In this document: positions 42,642 through 51,111 of the stretch, in pieces
Layout of the letters: the number at the start of each line of letters is the position of its first letter
Position numbering within the stretch: the first letter of the stretch is position 1
From: Pseudomonas sp. FeN3W
Lineage (GTDB): Bacteria; Pseudomonadota; Gammaproteobacteria; Pseudomonadales; Pseudomonadaceae
Length of the DNA: 64,000 nucleotides
Assembly (NCBI GenBank): GCA_030263805.2
Contig: CP136010.1
Span: forward strand, 2,433,001 to 2,497,000
Direction: 5' to 3'
Position numbers and translations under genes: made by a program
The notes under the pieces: model-generated
Told to the model about the DNA's origin: nothing
Databases searched by the model: none
Seen by the model: only the letters and a program-made list of their open reading frames with translations

Positions 42642-44153
42642 ATGACCGATCCCATCGCCCAGCACAGCCAGCAGCCGGACGTCTCCTTCGACGGCGGCGA
42701 CCTCGACTGCGGTAATGGCCTGCTGCTGCTGATCCGCAAGCACATCGACCCGCTGCCGCGTGGCGGCCTGCTGGAAATCCGCTCCACGGAAATCTCCGTG
42801 GACGAGGATCTGCCCGCCTGGTGCCGGCTCACCGGCAACGAGCTGGTGTCCTGGACCAAGCAGCAGCGCCAGCGCTCCTTCCTGGTCTGCAAGGGCGCGC
42901 TGGCCGAGCGCGAGCGTGCGCCCTCGGCGCCAACGATGGCGCCGGTTTCGGCGCAGGCGACCGGCGCCCAGCCCCGCGCGCCGCGCGTGCCGGTGGCGCC
43001 GCCGACGATTCCGGAACTGGCGGTGATGGGCGTCGGCTCCTGGCCGCGGCCGCGCTGGATGATCGAGGCGATGCACGCCCACGTCGAAGGCCGGCTGTCC
43101 GAGACGGCCTTCCAGGAAACCGCCGACGACGCGGTGCGCCTGGCGATCGCCGCCCAGGAGAAGGCCGGCGTCGACGTGGTCACCGACGGCGAGCAGCGCC
43201 GCGACAGCTATGCCAGCTTCGTCGCCAGCCGGCTGGACAATTGCCAGCTCATCCCGCTCACCGACCTGCTGCCGCTGGTGGACGATCCCGAGGAGTTCGA
43301 GGCCGAGCTGCGCGCCCTGGACATTCCCGCCGGCGAGGTACGCCACCCGGCGCTGTTCGGCAAGCTGGGGCGCTCGCGGCCGCTGGTCGCCCACGAGGTC
43401 GACTTCGCCCGCAGCCTGACCGACAAGCCGGTAAAGGTGGCGCTGCCCGGCCCCTACCTGCTGGCCCGAACCATGTGGATGGAATGCATCTCCGACCAGG
43501 CCTACGAGAGCCGCGAGGCGCTGGCCGAGGACATCGTCCGCATGCTGCGCGAGGAACTCGCCGAACTGATGGACGCCGGCGCGGCGCTCGTCCAGTTCGA
43601 CGAACCGGTGCTCTCCGAGGTGGTGTTCGCCGGCGCCAAGAACAAGCGCTCCTTCATGTGCGGCGCCCTGTCCGAATCGCTCGGCCCGGCCCACGAACTG
43701 GGCTTCGCCCGCGACCTGCTGAACGCCGTGCTGGACGGCTTCCCACGGGCGCGCACCGCGCTGCACGTCTGCCGCGGCAACTGGACGCCCGACGAGCGCG
43801 TGGCGCTGGCCGGCAGCTACCTGCCGCTGGTGGACACCCTCGCCCAGGTTCGCGTCGGTGCCTACCTGCTGGAGATGTGCACACCGCGCGCCGGCGAGAT
43901 GGAGATCCTCGAACGACTGCCGCAGGACGCCCGCATCGGCGTCGGCGTGATCAACCAGAAGGACCCGCAGACCGACCCGCTCGACGCCATCGAGGCACGC
44001 ATCCGCCACGCCGTCGAGCTGTTCGGCCGCGAACGCGTGCTGCTGCATCCGGACTGCGGTTTCGCCACCTTCGCCGACAACCCGATCTGCTGCACCGGTT
44101 CCGCCCAGGACAAGCTCACCGCCATCGCCGAGGCCGCTCGGCGGGTACGCTGA
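42642..44153 (+). CDS. Fusion of a TusA-like domain to a MetE-type methyltransferase domain
   Basis: A 503-residue protein. Residues 1-90 are TusA-like (FDGGDLDCGNGLLLLIRKHI; EDLPAWCRLTGNELVSW), a Pro/Ala linker follows to residue 120, and from about 125 to the end there is a cobalamin-independent methionine synthase (MetE) C-terminal barrel: VMGVGSWPRPRWMIEAM, AGVDVVTDGEQRRDSYASF, VQFDEPVLSE. The zinc ligands are present: His and Cys in ALHVCRGNW, a Glu in the region EMCTPRAGEMEIL and Cys in LHPDCGFATF. It lacks the N-terminal MetE half, like core-type methyltransferases that use donors other than folylpolyglutamate. GGAGAAATG precedes the ATG at 42642. The substrate is unknown. Confidence 0.8.
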   Translation: MTDPIAQHSQQPDVSFDGGDLDCGNGLLLLIRKHIDPLPRGGLLEIRSTEISVDEDLPAWCRLTGNELVSWTKQQRQRSFLVCKGALAERERAPSAPTMAPVSAQATGAQPRAPRVPVAPPTIPELAVMGVGSWPRPRWMIEAMHAHVEGRLSETAFQETADDAVRLAIAAQEKAGVDVVTDGEQRRDSYASFVASRLDNCQLIPLTDLLPLVDDPEEFEAELRALDIPAGEVRHPALFGKLGRSRPLVAHEVDFARSLTDKPVKVALPGPYLLARTMWMECISDQAYESREALAEDIVRMLREELAELMDAGAALVQFDEPVLSEVVFAGAKNKRSFMCGALSESLGPAHELGFARDLLNAVLDGFPRARTALHVCRGNWTPDERVALAGSYLPLVDTLAQVRVGAYLLEMCTPRAGEMEILERLPQDARIGVGVINQKDPQTDPLDAIEARIRHAVELFGRERVLLHPDCGFATFADNPICCTGSAQDKLTAIAEAARRVR

Positions 44154-44161
44154 AAGCCAGT

Positions 44162-44190
44162 AGCTCCCGGCAAAGCCGGGGGCTTTCTTC
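44162..44190 (+). terminator. Rho-independent terminator after the TusA-MetE gene
   Basis: Arms AGCTCCCGGC (44162-44171) and GCCGGGGGCT (44175-44184) with a three-base AAA loop and one G-T pair, followed by TTCTTC. It begins nine bases after the fusion gene stop and ends the cluster. Confidence 0.85.
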
Positions 44191-44299
44191 ATGTGAGCCG
44201 CTCAACGGGGCTGGCGGATGCGTTGCGCTTTCCTTGTCTTGTCCACCCGACAGCCTTCACCCACCCTATGCGAATCTTCTCGACGACGGCCGTGGTCGA

Positions 44300-44475
44300 G
44301 CTGTTTCACACCCCGCCCCGGCACCTGATGTTGCCTTGTTTGATCGGTTGCCATTGACCTTTCTCGTCGCGATAGAGATCGCGATTACGCACACGCCCCA
44401 CGTAATACCGACCTTTGGCCTCGATGGCCTGGAACCAGGGACCAGCCTGGAACAGAACGCCGACGCCGATGCAGC
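44300..44475 (-). mobile_element. Fragment of an IS4-family transposase gene
   Basis: Minus-strand translation gives LFQAGPWFQAIEAKGRYYVG and, continuing, RVRNRDLYRDEKGQWQPIK, which is the core of IS4-family transposases (PWFxAVEALGxxYVGRVRNR). It ends with a stop (GGV then TGA) near 44325. The rest of the transposase, including the conserved DDE acidic residues, is not seen. The remaining part of the interval 44191-44618 has no gene. It marks the right boundary of the sulfur-type cluster. Confidence 0.6.
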
Positions 44476-44618
44476 ACTGAACGATGCGATGAGGCGATTG
44501 CGCGGAGATTTCGACCTCACATGCAATCCCAGCTCATTCGACAGCCATTACCGCCGTAAGCCTCCGTCGGAGTTACCCTCCCGCCCACAACATCCCCATC
44601 GGCACCGCCACCAGTTCC

Positions 44619-45011
44619 TTATCTAACGGCACAACTGTTCACGGTATAAAACAGAATGCCGCGCTTGAACTGCTTTGGACTTGTTTCGCGCAGGTGGCGA
44701 AAGCCATTGAAGTCCTTCGAGGTGAGGGTGGCGGCGGCTTTCACTTCGATGCCGATCAGTTCGTTGCGGCGATTTTCCAGTACGAAGTCCACCTCCACGC
44801 CCGTGGAGGTGCGCCAGTGCATCAGAGTCGTGCGCTGCTCGGCCCAGCTCTGGTGCTTGGCCAGTTCGGCGAACACGAAGACTTCCACCAGATCGCCGGG
44901 CAGGCCCAGCCCAGTCTTCAGAGCGGTTTCGCCCAGTCCTTGCAGGTGCGCCATCAGACCGTAATCGGAGAGAAACAGCTTGGGCGACCCTCCAGCGGCG
45001 CCATGGGGCAT
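44619..45011 (-). pseudogene. Truncated DUF4143 domain of an AAA ATPase
   Basis: A 130-residue frame with SPKLFLSDYGLMAHLQGLGE and then GLPGDLVEVFVFAELAKHQS, WRTSTGVEVDFVLENRRNEL, and IGIEVKAAATLTSKDFNGFR: this is the C-terminal DUF4143 nuclease-like domain of the usual AAA ATPase plus DUF4143 proteins. The ATPase part (about 250 residues) is missing and the last residues are replaced by unrelated NSCAVR before the stop, at the edge of the IS4 fragment. Expression as a working protein is unlikely. Confidence 0.7.
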
Positions 45012-45081
45012 CGCAACGCGCTACACCGGCTGCTCGGCGACATCATCGGCGCACTGCACGAGCCGTCTTCTGCAGCAGCCC

Positions 45082-45807
45082 CTAGCCCTGCACCAACCGC
45101 TGCAACGCAGCGCGGTCCAGGCAGCGATAGCGAAACGAGGGCCGGCCGATCTGCCCGTAGTGAAAGGACTCTTCCAGCAGCTGGGCGTCGCTCAGATGCT
45201 TGAGGTACTTGCGTACCGACACGCGCGACATGCCGGTCGCCGGCAGCAGGGTTTCGCTGGTGAAGCTGTCCTCGTCCAGCGCCAGGATCGCCTGCACCAC
45301 TTGCGTCAGCGATGCCGGCGTCAACCCCTTGGGCAAGTCGCCGGGCCGGCGCAGCTCGGCGGCGGGCGGTTGGCTGAACAGCCGGTCGATATCGCCTTGA
45401 CCGAGTTGATCCGGCAGACGGGAAAGCGCCTCGCGGGCACGGCGACAGGCCTCCACCGCATCGCGGAAGCGCTCGAAGCTGAACGGCTTGACCAGGTAAT
45501 CCCGCGCACCGAGGCGCTGCGCCACGCGCACGGTCTCGATTTCCGACGCGGCGGTGATCAGCACCGCCTCGGTGTTGCGGTCCTGCGCACGCAGATGGCG
45601 CAGCACCTCCAGCCCGGAGCGGTTGCGCAGGTAGACGTCGAGCAGCAGCAAGTCCACCGCTTCACGCTCCAGCAACTCGAGCGCGGCCGGCACGCTCTCG
45701 CACTGGCCGACCAGCTCGACGCCTTCGAGCCGGGCCAGGTACTCGACGTTCAGGCGCATGACCATCGGATCGTCCTCGACGATCAGCACGCGCATGGCGG
45801 CTTTCAT
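45082..45807 (-). CDS. CitB/DcuR-type response regulator
   Basis: A 241-residue regulator: receiver domain (MRVLIVEDDPMVMRLN; Asp in LLLLDVYLRNRSGL; K in DYLVKPFSFERF) and a C-terminal winged-helix-type DNA-binding half (SETLLPATGMSRVSVRKYLKHL) typical of the CitB/DcuR/DctR family. Its ATG overlaps the kinase stop (ATGA). The family controls uptake and use of C4-dicarboxylates, citrate or malate; the divergent 2-hydroxycarboxylate transporter gene is the obvious target. Confidence 0.88.
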   Translation of the reverse strand: MKAAMRVLIVEDDPMVMRLNVEYLARLEGVELVGQCESVPAALELLEREAVDLLLLDVYLRNRSGLEVLRHLRAQDRNTEAVLITAASEIETVRVAQRLGARDYLVKPFSFERFRDAVEACRRAREALSRLPDQLGQGDIDRLFSQPPAAELRRPGDLPKGLTPASLTQVVQAILALDEDSFTSETLLPATGMSRVSVRKYLKHLSDAQLLEESFHYGQIGRPSFRYRCLDRAALQRLVQG

Positions 45808-47417
45808 GATTCGACGTCTCCCACGGCACTCCGATAGGGCAATTCGACCTCGAACAGGCTGCCACGGCCAGCTTCGGAATACACCGCCAGACTGCCGCCC
45901 CAGGCCTCGACCTGTTCCTGCACCGCCGCCAGGCCGATGCCGCGCCGCTCGCCCTTGGTGGATACGCCGCGCAGGAATATCTGCTCGCGCACTGCGGCTT
46001 CGATTCCGCCACCGCTGTCCTGCACGTGCAGCGAGAGCAGCGCTTCGTCGTAGTCCAGCGTCAGGTTGACCCGTCGCTCGTCCTTTTCGGCCACCGCTTC
46101 GAAGGCGTTCTCCAGCAGGTTGCCGAGGATGGTCACCAGCCCATGGATCTGCTCGGGCGTGGCGGCCGGCACCGGGTGTTCGACATCCACTTCAAAGTCG
46201 ATGCCGCGCTCGCGGGCCTCGCTCTGCTTGCCGAGCAGAAAACCCGCCAGCACCGGCTCACCGATCCCCTCGACCAGCGATGTCGCCGGCGCCAGCTGAT
46301 GATCGGCAAGGTCGCGCAGATAGGCGCGCAGCGCATCCAGATCACCCATCTGTGCAAGGCCAAGCAGCACGTGCAGCTTGTTCTTGAATTCGTGAGTCGC
46401 CGCCCGTAGTGCCTCGGCATAGCGACTGACACCGGTCAGCTGTTCGGCCAGCGCGTTGACTTCGCTCTTGTCGCGGAAGGTCGCGATGGCACCGATCACC
46501 CGCCCCTGATGACGGATCGGCGCACGATTGGCGAGGATCGCCCGGCCGTTGAGGCTGAACTCACGATCCCGCTGTTCGGTCGCGCTGGCCAGTACCTCGG
46601 GCAAGCCACTGTTCGGCAGGTATTCGGCGACCGGCCGGCCCAGCGGTGGCTTGCCGAGGCCGGTGCTGGCCAGCAGGCGCTCGGCGGCGGGGTTGACCAG
46701 GGTGATGCGCGCCTGGTCGTCGACCGCCAGAACGCCTTCGCGCACCGAGGCCAGCATGGCCTGGCGCTCTTCCACCAGCCAGGTGATCTCGTAGGGCTCC
46801 AACCCCAGCAGCACGCGCTTGATATAGCGCGCCAGCAGGTGCGCACCGAGCGCGGTGAGCAGCATCAGCGCCAGTACACCGAGCACCACGTCGCGTTGAT
46901 GAGCCTCGAGCCGTTCGCCGAGCGAAGCCAGGGTGACACCCACCGAGACGGCACCGATCGCCGCCCCCTCGCCATTCAGCACCGGAGCGAAACCACGAAT
47001 GCTGCGTCCCAGGCTGCCATCGGCACGCGAAGCATAGGTCTCGCCGGCCAGCGCCGGGCCTTCATCGTCACCGCGAAAGGTTTGACCGATGCGCGCTGGT
47101 TCCGGGTGAGTCAGGCGCAGGGCGTGCAGCTCCATCACCACGATGAAGTCCACGCCCAGGCGCTGGCGCAGGCCGTCGATCTCCCGCTGCAGCGGGTTGT
47201 CGGGACTGAAGTCGACATCCGGGCTGGCCAGCGCTCGCTGCACGTCCGCGCGTGCGGCCACGCTCTGCGCCAGGTTGGTCACTCGCGAGGCCTGCCCCTC
47301 TTCGAGGGTGTCCTGCAGCTGTACGTTGAACAGCCAGAGGGCGAGCGCCAGCGCCAGCACCACCATGACGGCGACCAGCAGCGAGATCAGCGTATTCAGG
47401 CGCAAGCGCACAGCCAT
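45804..47417 (-). CDS. CitA/DcuS-type sensor histidine kinase
   Basis: A 537-residue membrane kinase of the CitA/DcuS family: helix 1 near residues 8-30 (ISLLVAVMVVLALALALWLF), a periplasmic PAS/Cache-like domain (DFIVVMELHALRLTHPEP, GRSIRGFAPVLNGEGAAIG), helix 2 near 172-192, a cytosolic PAS domain (LASVREGVLAVDDQARIT), the H-box THEFKNKLHVLLGLAQ and ATPase motifs ILGNLLENAFEA and DSGGGI. ATG 47417 is preferred over a longer frame, which begins inside the AT-rich promoter region. It should sense a hydroxycarboxylate such as malate or citrate in the periplasm. Confidence 0.88.
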   Translation of the reverse strand: MAVRLRLNTLISLLVAVMVVLALALALWLFNVQLQDTLEEGQASRVTNLAQSVAARADVQRALASPDVDFSPDNPLQREIDGLRQRLGVDFIVVMELHALRLTHPEPARIGQTFRGDDEGPALAGETYASRADGSLGRSIRGFAPVLNGEGAAIGAVSVGVTLASLGERLEAHQRDVVLGVLALMLLTALGAHLLARYIKRVLLGLEPYEITWLVEERQAMLASVREGVLAVDDQARITLVNPAAERLLASTGLGKPPLGRPVAEYLPNSGLPEVLASATEQRDREFSLNGRAILANRAPIRHQGRVIGAIATFRDKSEVNALAEQLTGVSRYAEALRAATHEFKNKLHVLLGLAQMGDLDALRAYLRDLADHQLAPATSLVEGIGEPVLAGFLLGKQSEARERGIDFEVDVEHPVPAATPEQIHGLVTILGNLLENAFEAVAEKDERRVNLTLDYDEALLSLHVQDSGGGIEAAVREQIFLRGVSTKGERRGIGLAAVQEQVEAWGGSLAVYSEAGRGSLFEVELPYRSAVGDVES

Positions 47418-47504
47418 CACTCCCGTATGAGCGGACGCTCGACGCGCCGCGCTAGAGGGCCGGATCGAGCCAGCCCGGCGCTCCAGGGTCAAGCTCGGCT
47501 CCAC

Positions 47505-47541
47505 TTTTTTTAGTTTCGTAATGGTTTTTTAACTTCGTCAA
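47505..47541. promoter_or_regulatory. AT-rich direct repeat upstream of the 2HCT transporter
   Basis: TTTTTTAGTTTCGTAA (47506-47521) and TTTTTTAACTTCGTCAA (47525-47541) are two near-identical copies 19 bases apart, about two helical turns. They lie about 120 bases upstream of the transporter ATG in the region divergent from the kinase operon. The spacing and position fit a binding site for the CitB-type regulator. No sigma54 site is seen here. Confidence 0.55.
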
Positions 47542-47658
47542 ACATTGGCCGCGAAGCATCTCTGCTTAAGGTAGCCCCGGCGCGGTTGTCCGACCGCGTA
47601 TTCGCAAACATCGCCCGTACGTGCGCCGCCTGGCCGCCACGTTCGAAGGAGTACAACA

Positions 47659-48972
47659 ATGAATCGGACCACGCTGAACGCTGCCGTGCCTGAAGGCAGC
47701 CCGAACATTCCCCTGCTGTCCCAACGCATCTTCAACCTGCCGTTGCCACTGTTCGCCATCGCCCTGCTCGTCATGGCCGCCGCCATCGCTACCGACACGC
47801 TGCCCAGCGGCATGATCGGCGCGCTGCTGGTGATGATGTTGCTCGGTGAGCTGCTCGGCTTCGCCGGCGACCGCCTGCCCGTCGTCAAGACCTATCTCGG
47901 CGGCGGCGCGATCCTGGCGCTGTTCGGTGCCGCGGCGATGGTCTATTTCGGCTGGTTGCCGACCGCCATGGCCGATGACATCGCCAGCTTCATGAAGAGC
48001 GGCGGCTTCCTCGACTTCTATATCGCCGCGCTGATCACCGGCAGCATCCTCGGCATGGACGCCAAGGTGCTGGTCAAGGTCGGCTCGCGCTACGCCCTGC
48101 CACTGCTCTGCTCGGTGCTGTTCGCCGCGCTGTTCGCCATGGCCGTGGGGACGCTGCTGGGTTTCTCGCCGCAGGATGCGGTAGTGGTCATCGCCATGCC
48201 GATCATGGGCGGCGGCATGGGTGCCGGCGCGGTACCGATGAGCCAGATCTACGAGCAGCTGCTCGGCCAACCGGCGAGCTATTACATCTCGATCCTGGTG
48301 CCGGCCCTGGCGCTGGGCAACGTCTTCGCGATCATCATCGCCGGTCTGCTCAACGGCCTCGGCAACCGCTATCCGTCGCTGACTGGCAACGGCCAGATGA
48401 TGCCGGGCGTGGACGTCAACGAGAAGGAAGGCGCGATCACTCTGCCGGCGCTGGGTGTCGGCCTGGTCGCAGCGCTGTGTTTCTTCGTCGCCGGGCAGAT
48501 TCTTGGCGAATTCGTGCCGCTGCATCCCTACGCCATGATGATCGTGCTGGTGGCGCTGCTCAAGATCAGCAACCTGGTGCCGGAGTCGATCAACGACGCC
48601 GCCTCGCAGTGGTTCCGCTTCGTCGCGCGCAACTGGACCTTCGCCCTGCTGTTCGGCATCGGCGTGGCCTTCACCGACCTCGGCCAGGTGATCGACGCCA
48701 TCTCGCTGACCTATGTGCTGATTGTTTTCGCCGTGGTCGCCGGTGCGGCGTTCGGCGCAGGCCTGGTGGGCAAGCTGGTGGGCTTCTACCCGATCGAATC
48801 GGCGATCACCGCCGGCCTCTGCATGGCCAACATGGGCGGCACCGGCGATGTCGCGGTGCTGTCCGCCGCGCGCCGCATGTCGCTGATGCCCTTCGCGCAG
48901 ATTTCTTCGCGCCTGGGTGGCGCGCTGATCCTGCTGATCTCCAGCGTGGTGGTGCCGCTGTTCTTCGTGTGA
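47659..48972 (+). CDS. 2-hydroxycarboxylate transporter (2HCT family)
   Basis: A 437-residue inner-membrane carrier of the CitS/CitP/MleP family. Typical parts are the AVVVIAMPIMGGGMGAGAVPMSQIYEQLL re-entrant-type loop (GGG-M-G-A-G-A near residues 186-196) and a C-terminal copy with ANMGGTGDVAVLSAARRM, where GGTGD is the second loop. These carry citrate, malate or lactate with Na+ or protons. AGGAG precedes the ATG at 47659. The adjacent CitA/CitB-type system probably controls it. Confidence 0.92.
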   Translation: MNRTTLNAAVPEGSPNIPLLSQRIFNLPLPLFAIALLVMAAAIATDTLPSGMIGALLVMMLLGELLGFAGDRLPVVKTYLGGGAILALFGAAAMVYFGWLPTAMADDIASFMKSGGFLDFYIAALITGSILGMDAKVLVKVGSRYALPLLCSVLFAALFAMAVGTLLGFSPQDAVVVIAMPIMGGGMGAGAVPMSQIYEQLLGQPASYYISILVPALALGNVFAIIIAGLLNGLGNRYPSLTGNGQMMPGVDVNEKEGAITLPALGVGLVAALCFFVAGQILGEFVPLHPYAMMIVLVALLKISNLVPESINDAASQWFRFVARNWTFALLFGIGVAFTDLGQVIDAISLTYVLIVFAVVAGAAFGAGLVGKLVGFYPIESAITAGLCMANMGGTGDVAVLSAARRMSLMPFAQISSRLGGALILLISSVVVPLFFV

Positions 48973-49077
48973 GCCAAAGTTGGGCAAGGCGAGCAAGAAT
49001 CCACCCGTGTTCACGGCACCCCCAGCGCAAACCCTGCCGCCTACCCCGGTACAGTAAAACGCGCCAGGTAACACCAC

Positions 49078-49113
49078 ATAAAACAAGGGCGCCCGAAGGC
49101 GCCCTTGTTTTAT
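49078..49113. terminator. Bidirectional terminator between the 2HCT and typA genes
   Basis: A perfect 16-base stem, ATAAAACAAGGGCGCC with its complement GGCGCCCTTGTTTTAT, and a CGAA loop. A-rich on one side and T-rich on the other, it serves the convergent genes on both strands. Confidence 0.9.
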
Positions 49114-49123
49114 CGCGAAGCGA

Positions 49124-50944
49124 TCAGACCTTGCTGCGCTCGAAGCGCTTGCGGTCGTTCTCGTTGAGGTACTTCTTGCGCAGACGGATCGACTTCGGCG
49201 TCACTTCCACCAGCTCGTCGTCGGCGATGAATTCCAGCGCCTGCTCGAGGGTGAACTTGATCGGCGGCACCAGGGCGATGACCTCGTCCTTGCCGGAAGC
49301 GCGCATGTTGTCGAGCTTCTTGCCCTTGGTGGGGTTGAGCACCAGGTCGTTGTCACGGCTGTTGATGCCGCACAGCTGGCCTTCGTAGATCTCGTCGCCC
49401 GGGGCCAGGAACAGCTTGCCGCGTGCCTGCAGGGTTTCCAGCGAGTAGGTCAGCGCGGTACCGGTGGCCATCGAGACCAGCACGCCGTTCTGGCGGTTGC
49501 TCACTTCGCCGGCCTTGATCGGGCCGTAGTGACTGAAGGTCGAGGTCAGGATGCCCGAACCCGACGTCAGGGTCAGGAAGTTGTTACGGAAACCGATCAG
49601 GCCACGCGCCGGGATGGTGTATTCCAGGCGTACCCGGCCCTTGCCATCGGGAACCATGTTGCTCAGGTCGCCCTTGCGCAGACCCATCTGCTCCATCACC
49701 GGGCCCTGGTGCTGCTCTTCGATGTCGATGGTGACGTTCTCGTACGGCTCCTGCTTCTCGCCGTCCTCGTTCTCGATGATCACCACTTCTGGACGGCCTA
49801 CGGCCAGCTCGAAGCCTTCGCGGCGCATGGTTTCGATCAGCACCGACAGGTGCAGCTCGCCACGACCGGAAACCTTGAACTTCTCGGGGCTGTCGCCCGG
49901 CTCGACGCGCAGGGCGACGTTGTGCAGCAGTTCCTTGTCCAGACGGTCCTTGATGTTGCGGCTGGTGACGAACTTGCCTTCCTTGCCGGCGAACGGCGAG
50001 TCGTTGACCTGGAAGGTCATGCTCACGGTCGGCTGGTCGACGGTCAGCGGCGGCAGCGCCTCGACGGCGCTCTGGTCGCACAGGGTGTCGGAGATGTACA
50101 GCTCGTCCATGCCGGATACGCAGACGATGTCGCCGGCTTCGGCTTCCTGCACTTCAACGCGCTGCAGGCCGGAGTGGCCCATGATCTTGAGGATACGGCC
50201 GTTGCGCTTCTTGCCGTCGGCGCCGATGGCGGTCACCGGGCTGTTGGCCTTGATGGTGCCGCGGGCGATGCGGCCAATGCCGATCACGCCGAGGAAGCTG
50301 TTGTAGTCCAGCTGCGAGATCTGCATCTGGAACGGACCGTCGAGGTCGACCTTCGGAGCCGGGACGTGGTCGATGATGGCCTGGAACAGAGCATCCATGT
50401 TGTCGTCCATCTTCTCGTGGTCCATGCCGGCGATGCCGTTCAGGGCACTGGCGTAGACGATCGGGAAGTCCAGCTGCTCGTCGGTGGCGCCGAGGTTGTC
50501 GAACAGGTCGAAGATCTGGTCGATGACCCAGTCCGGACGCGCGCCCGGACGGTCGATCTTGTTCACCACGACGATCGGACGCAGGCCGGCCTTGAACGCC
50601 TTCTGGGTCACGAAGCGGGTCTGCGGCATGGGGCCGTCCTGGGCGTCGACCACCAGCAGCACGGAGTCGACCATGCTCATCACGCGCTCGACTTCACCGC
50701 CGAAGTCGGCGTGGCCGGGGGTGTCGACGATGTTGATGTTGTAGCCGTTCCACTTCAGCGCGGTGTTCTTGGCCAGGATGGTGATACCACGTTCCTTTTC
50801 CTGGTCGTTGGAGTCCATCACGCGCTCGTTCTCCAGCTCCTTGCGGTCCAGGGTGCCGGACAGGCGCAGCAGTTTGTCGACGAGGGTGGTCTTGCCATGG
50901 TCGACGTGGGCGATGATGGCGATGTTGCGTAGATTCTCGATCAC
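49124..50944 (-). CDS. typA: TypA/BipA ribosome-associated GTPase
   Basis: A 606-residue translational GTPase. G1 is AHVDHGKTTLVDKLL, G3 is DTPGHADF, G4 is NKID and the length and order (EF-Tu-like G domain, domain II, EF-G III and V-like, C-terminal domain with KPTKGKKLDNMRASGKDE-type NPxKGKxLxNMRASG motif) match TypA. It acts on the 70S ribosome in stress and cold adaptation. A GTG start at 50944 is chosen; the frame has no ATG near this position and the family begins MIENLRNIAIIAHVDHG. It lies downstream of thiI on the same strand, 167 bases away. Confidence 0.97.
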   Translation of the reverse strand: MIENLRNIAIIAHVDHGKTTLVDKLLRLSGTLDRKELENERVMDSNDQEKERGITILAKNTALKWNGYNINIVDTPGHADFGGEVERVMSMVDSVLLVVDAQDGPMPQTRFVTQKAFKAGLRPIVVVNKIDRPGARPDWVIDQIFDLFDNLGATDEQLDFPIVYASALNGIAGMDHEKMDDNMDALFQAIIDHVPAPKVDLDGPFQMQISQLDYNSFLGVIGIGRIARGTIKANSPVTAIGADGKKRNGRILKIMGHSGLQRVEVQEAEAGDIVCVSGMDELYISDTLCDQSAVEALPPLTVDQPTVSMTFQVNDSPFAGKEGKFVTSRNIKDRLDKELLHNVALRVEPGDSPEKFKVSGRGELHLSVLIETMRREGFELAVGRPEVVIIENEDGEKQEPYENVTIDIEEQHQGPVMEQMGLRKGDLSNMVPDGKGRVRLEYTIPARGLIGFRNNFLTLTSGSGILTSTFSHYGPIKAGEVSNRQNGVLVSMATGTALTYSLETLQARGKLFLAPGDEIYEGQLCGINSRDNDLVLNPTKGKKLDNMRASGKDEVIALVPPIKFTLEQALEFIADDELVEVTPKSIRLRKKYLNENDRKRFERSKV

Positions 50945-51111
50945 TGATTCGTTTCTCTGTAGATGGCTTCGAGCTCGGGCTGGAAGCTGGGAATAGTCCG
51001 GACGACGTCAGGCTGTCCGATTGGTTACTACTGGGGCCTTGCGATCAGCAGCGGTCGGGAGGGCGGTGGCGAATGCTGCCACCCAATAGCCCCGGCTGTT
51101 TCACCGATGCG

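Noticed and set aside
40674..44192. A 1172-codon open frame on the minus strand opposite the TusA/MetE cluster
   Set aside because: It is antisense to well-supported genes (DsrE neighbour, MetE domain), low in complexity (many His, Gln, Val, Gly), and has no motif. High-GC third-position bias on the plus strand creates such long open antisense frames.
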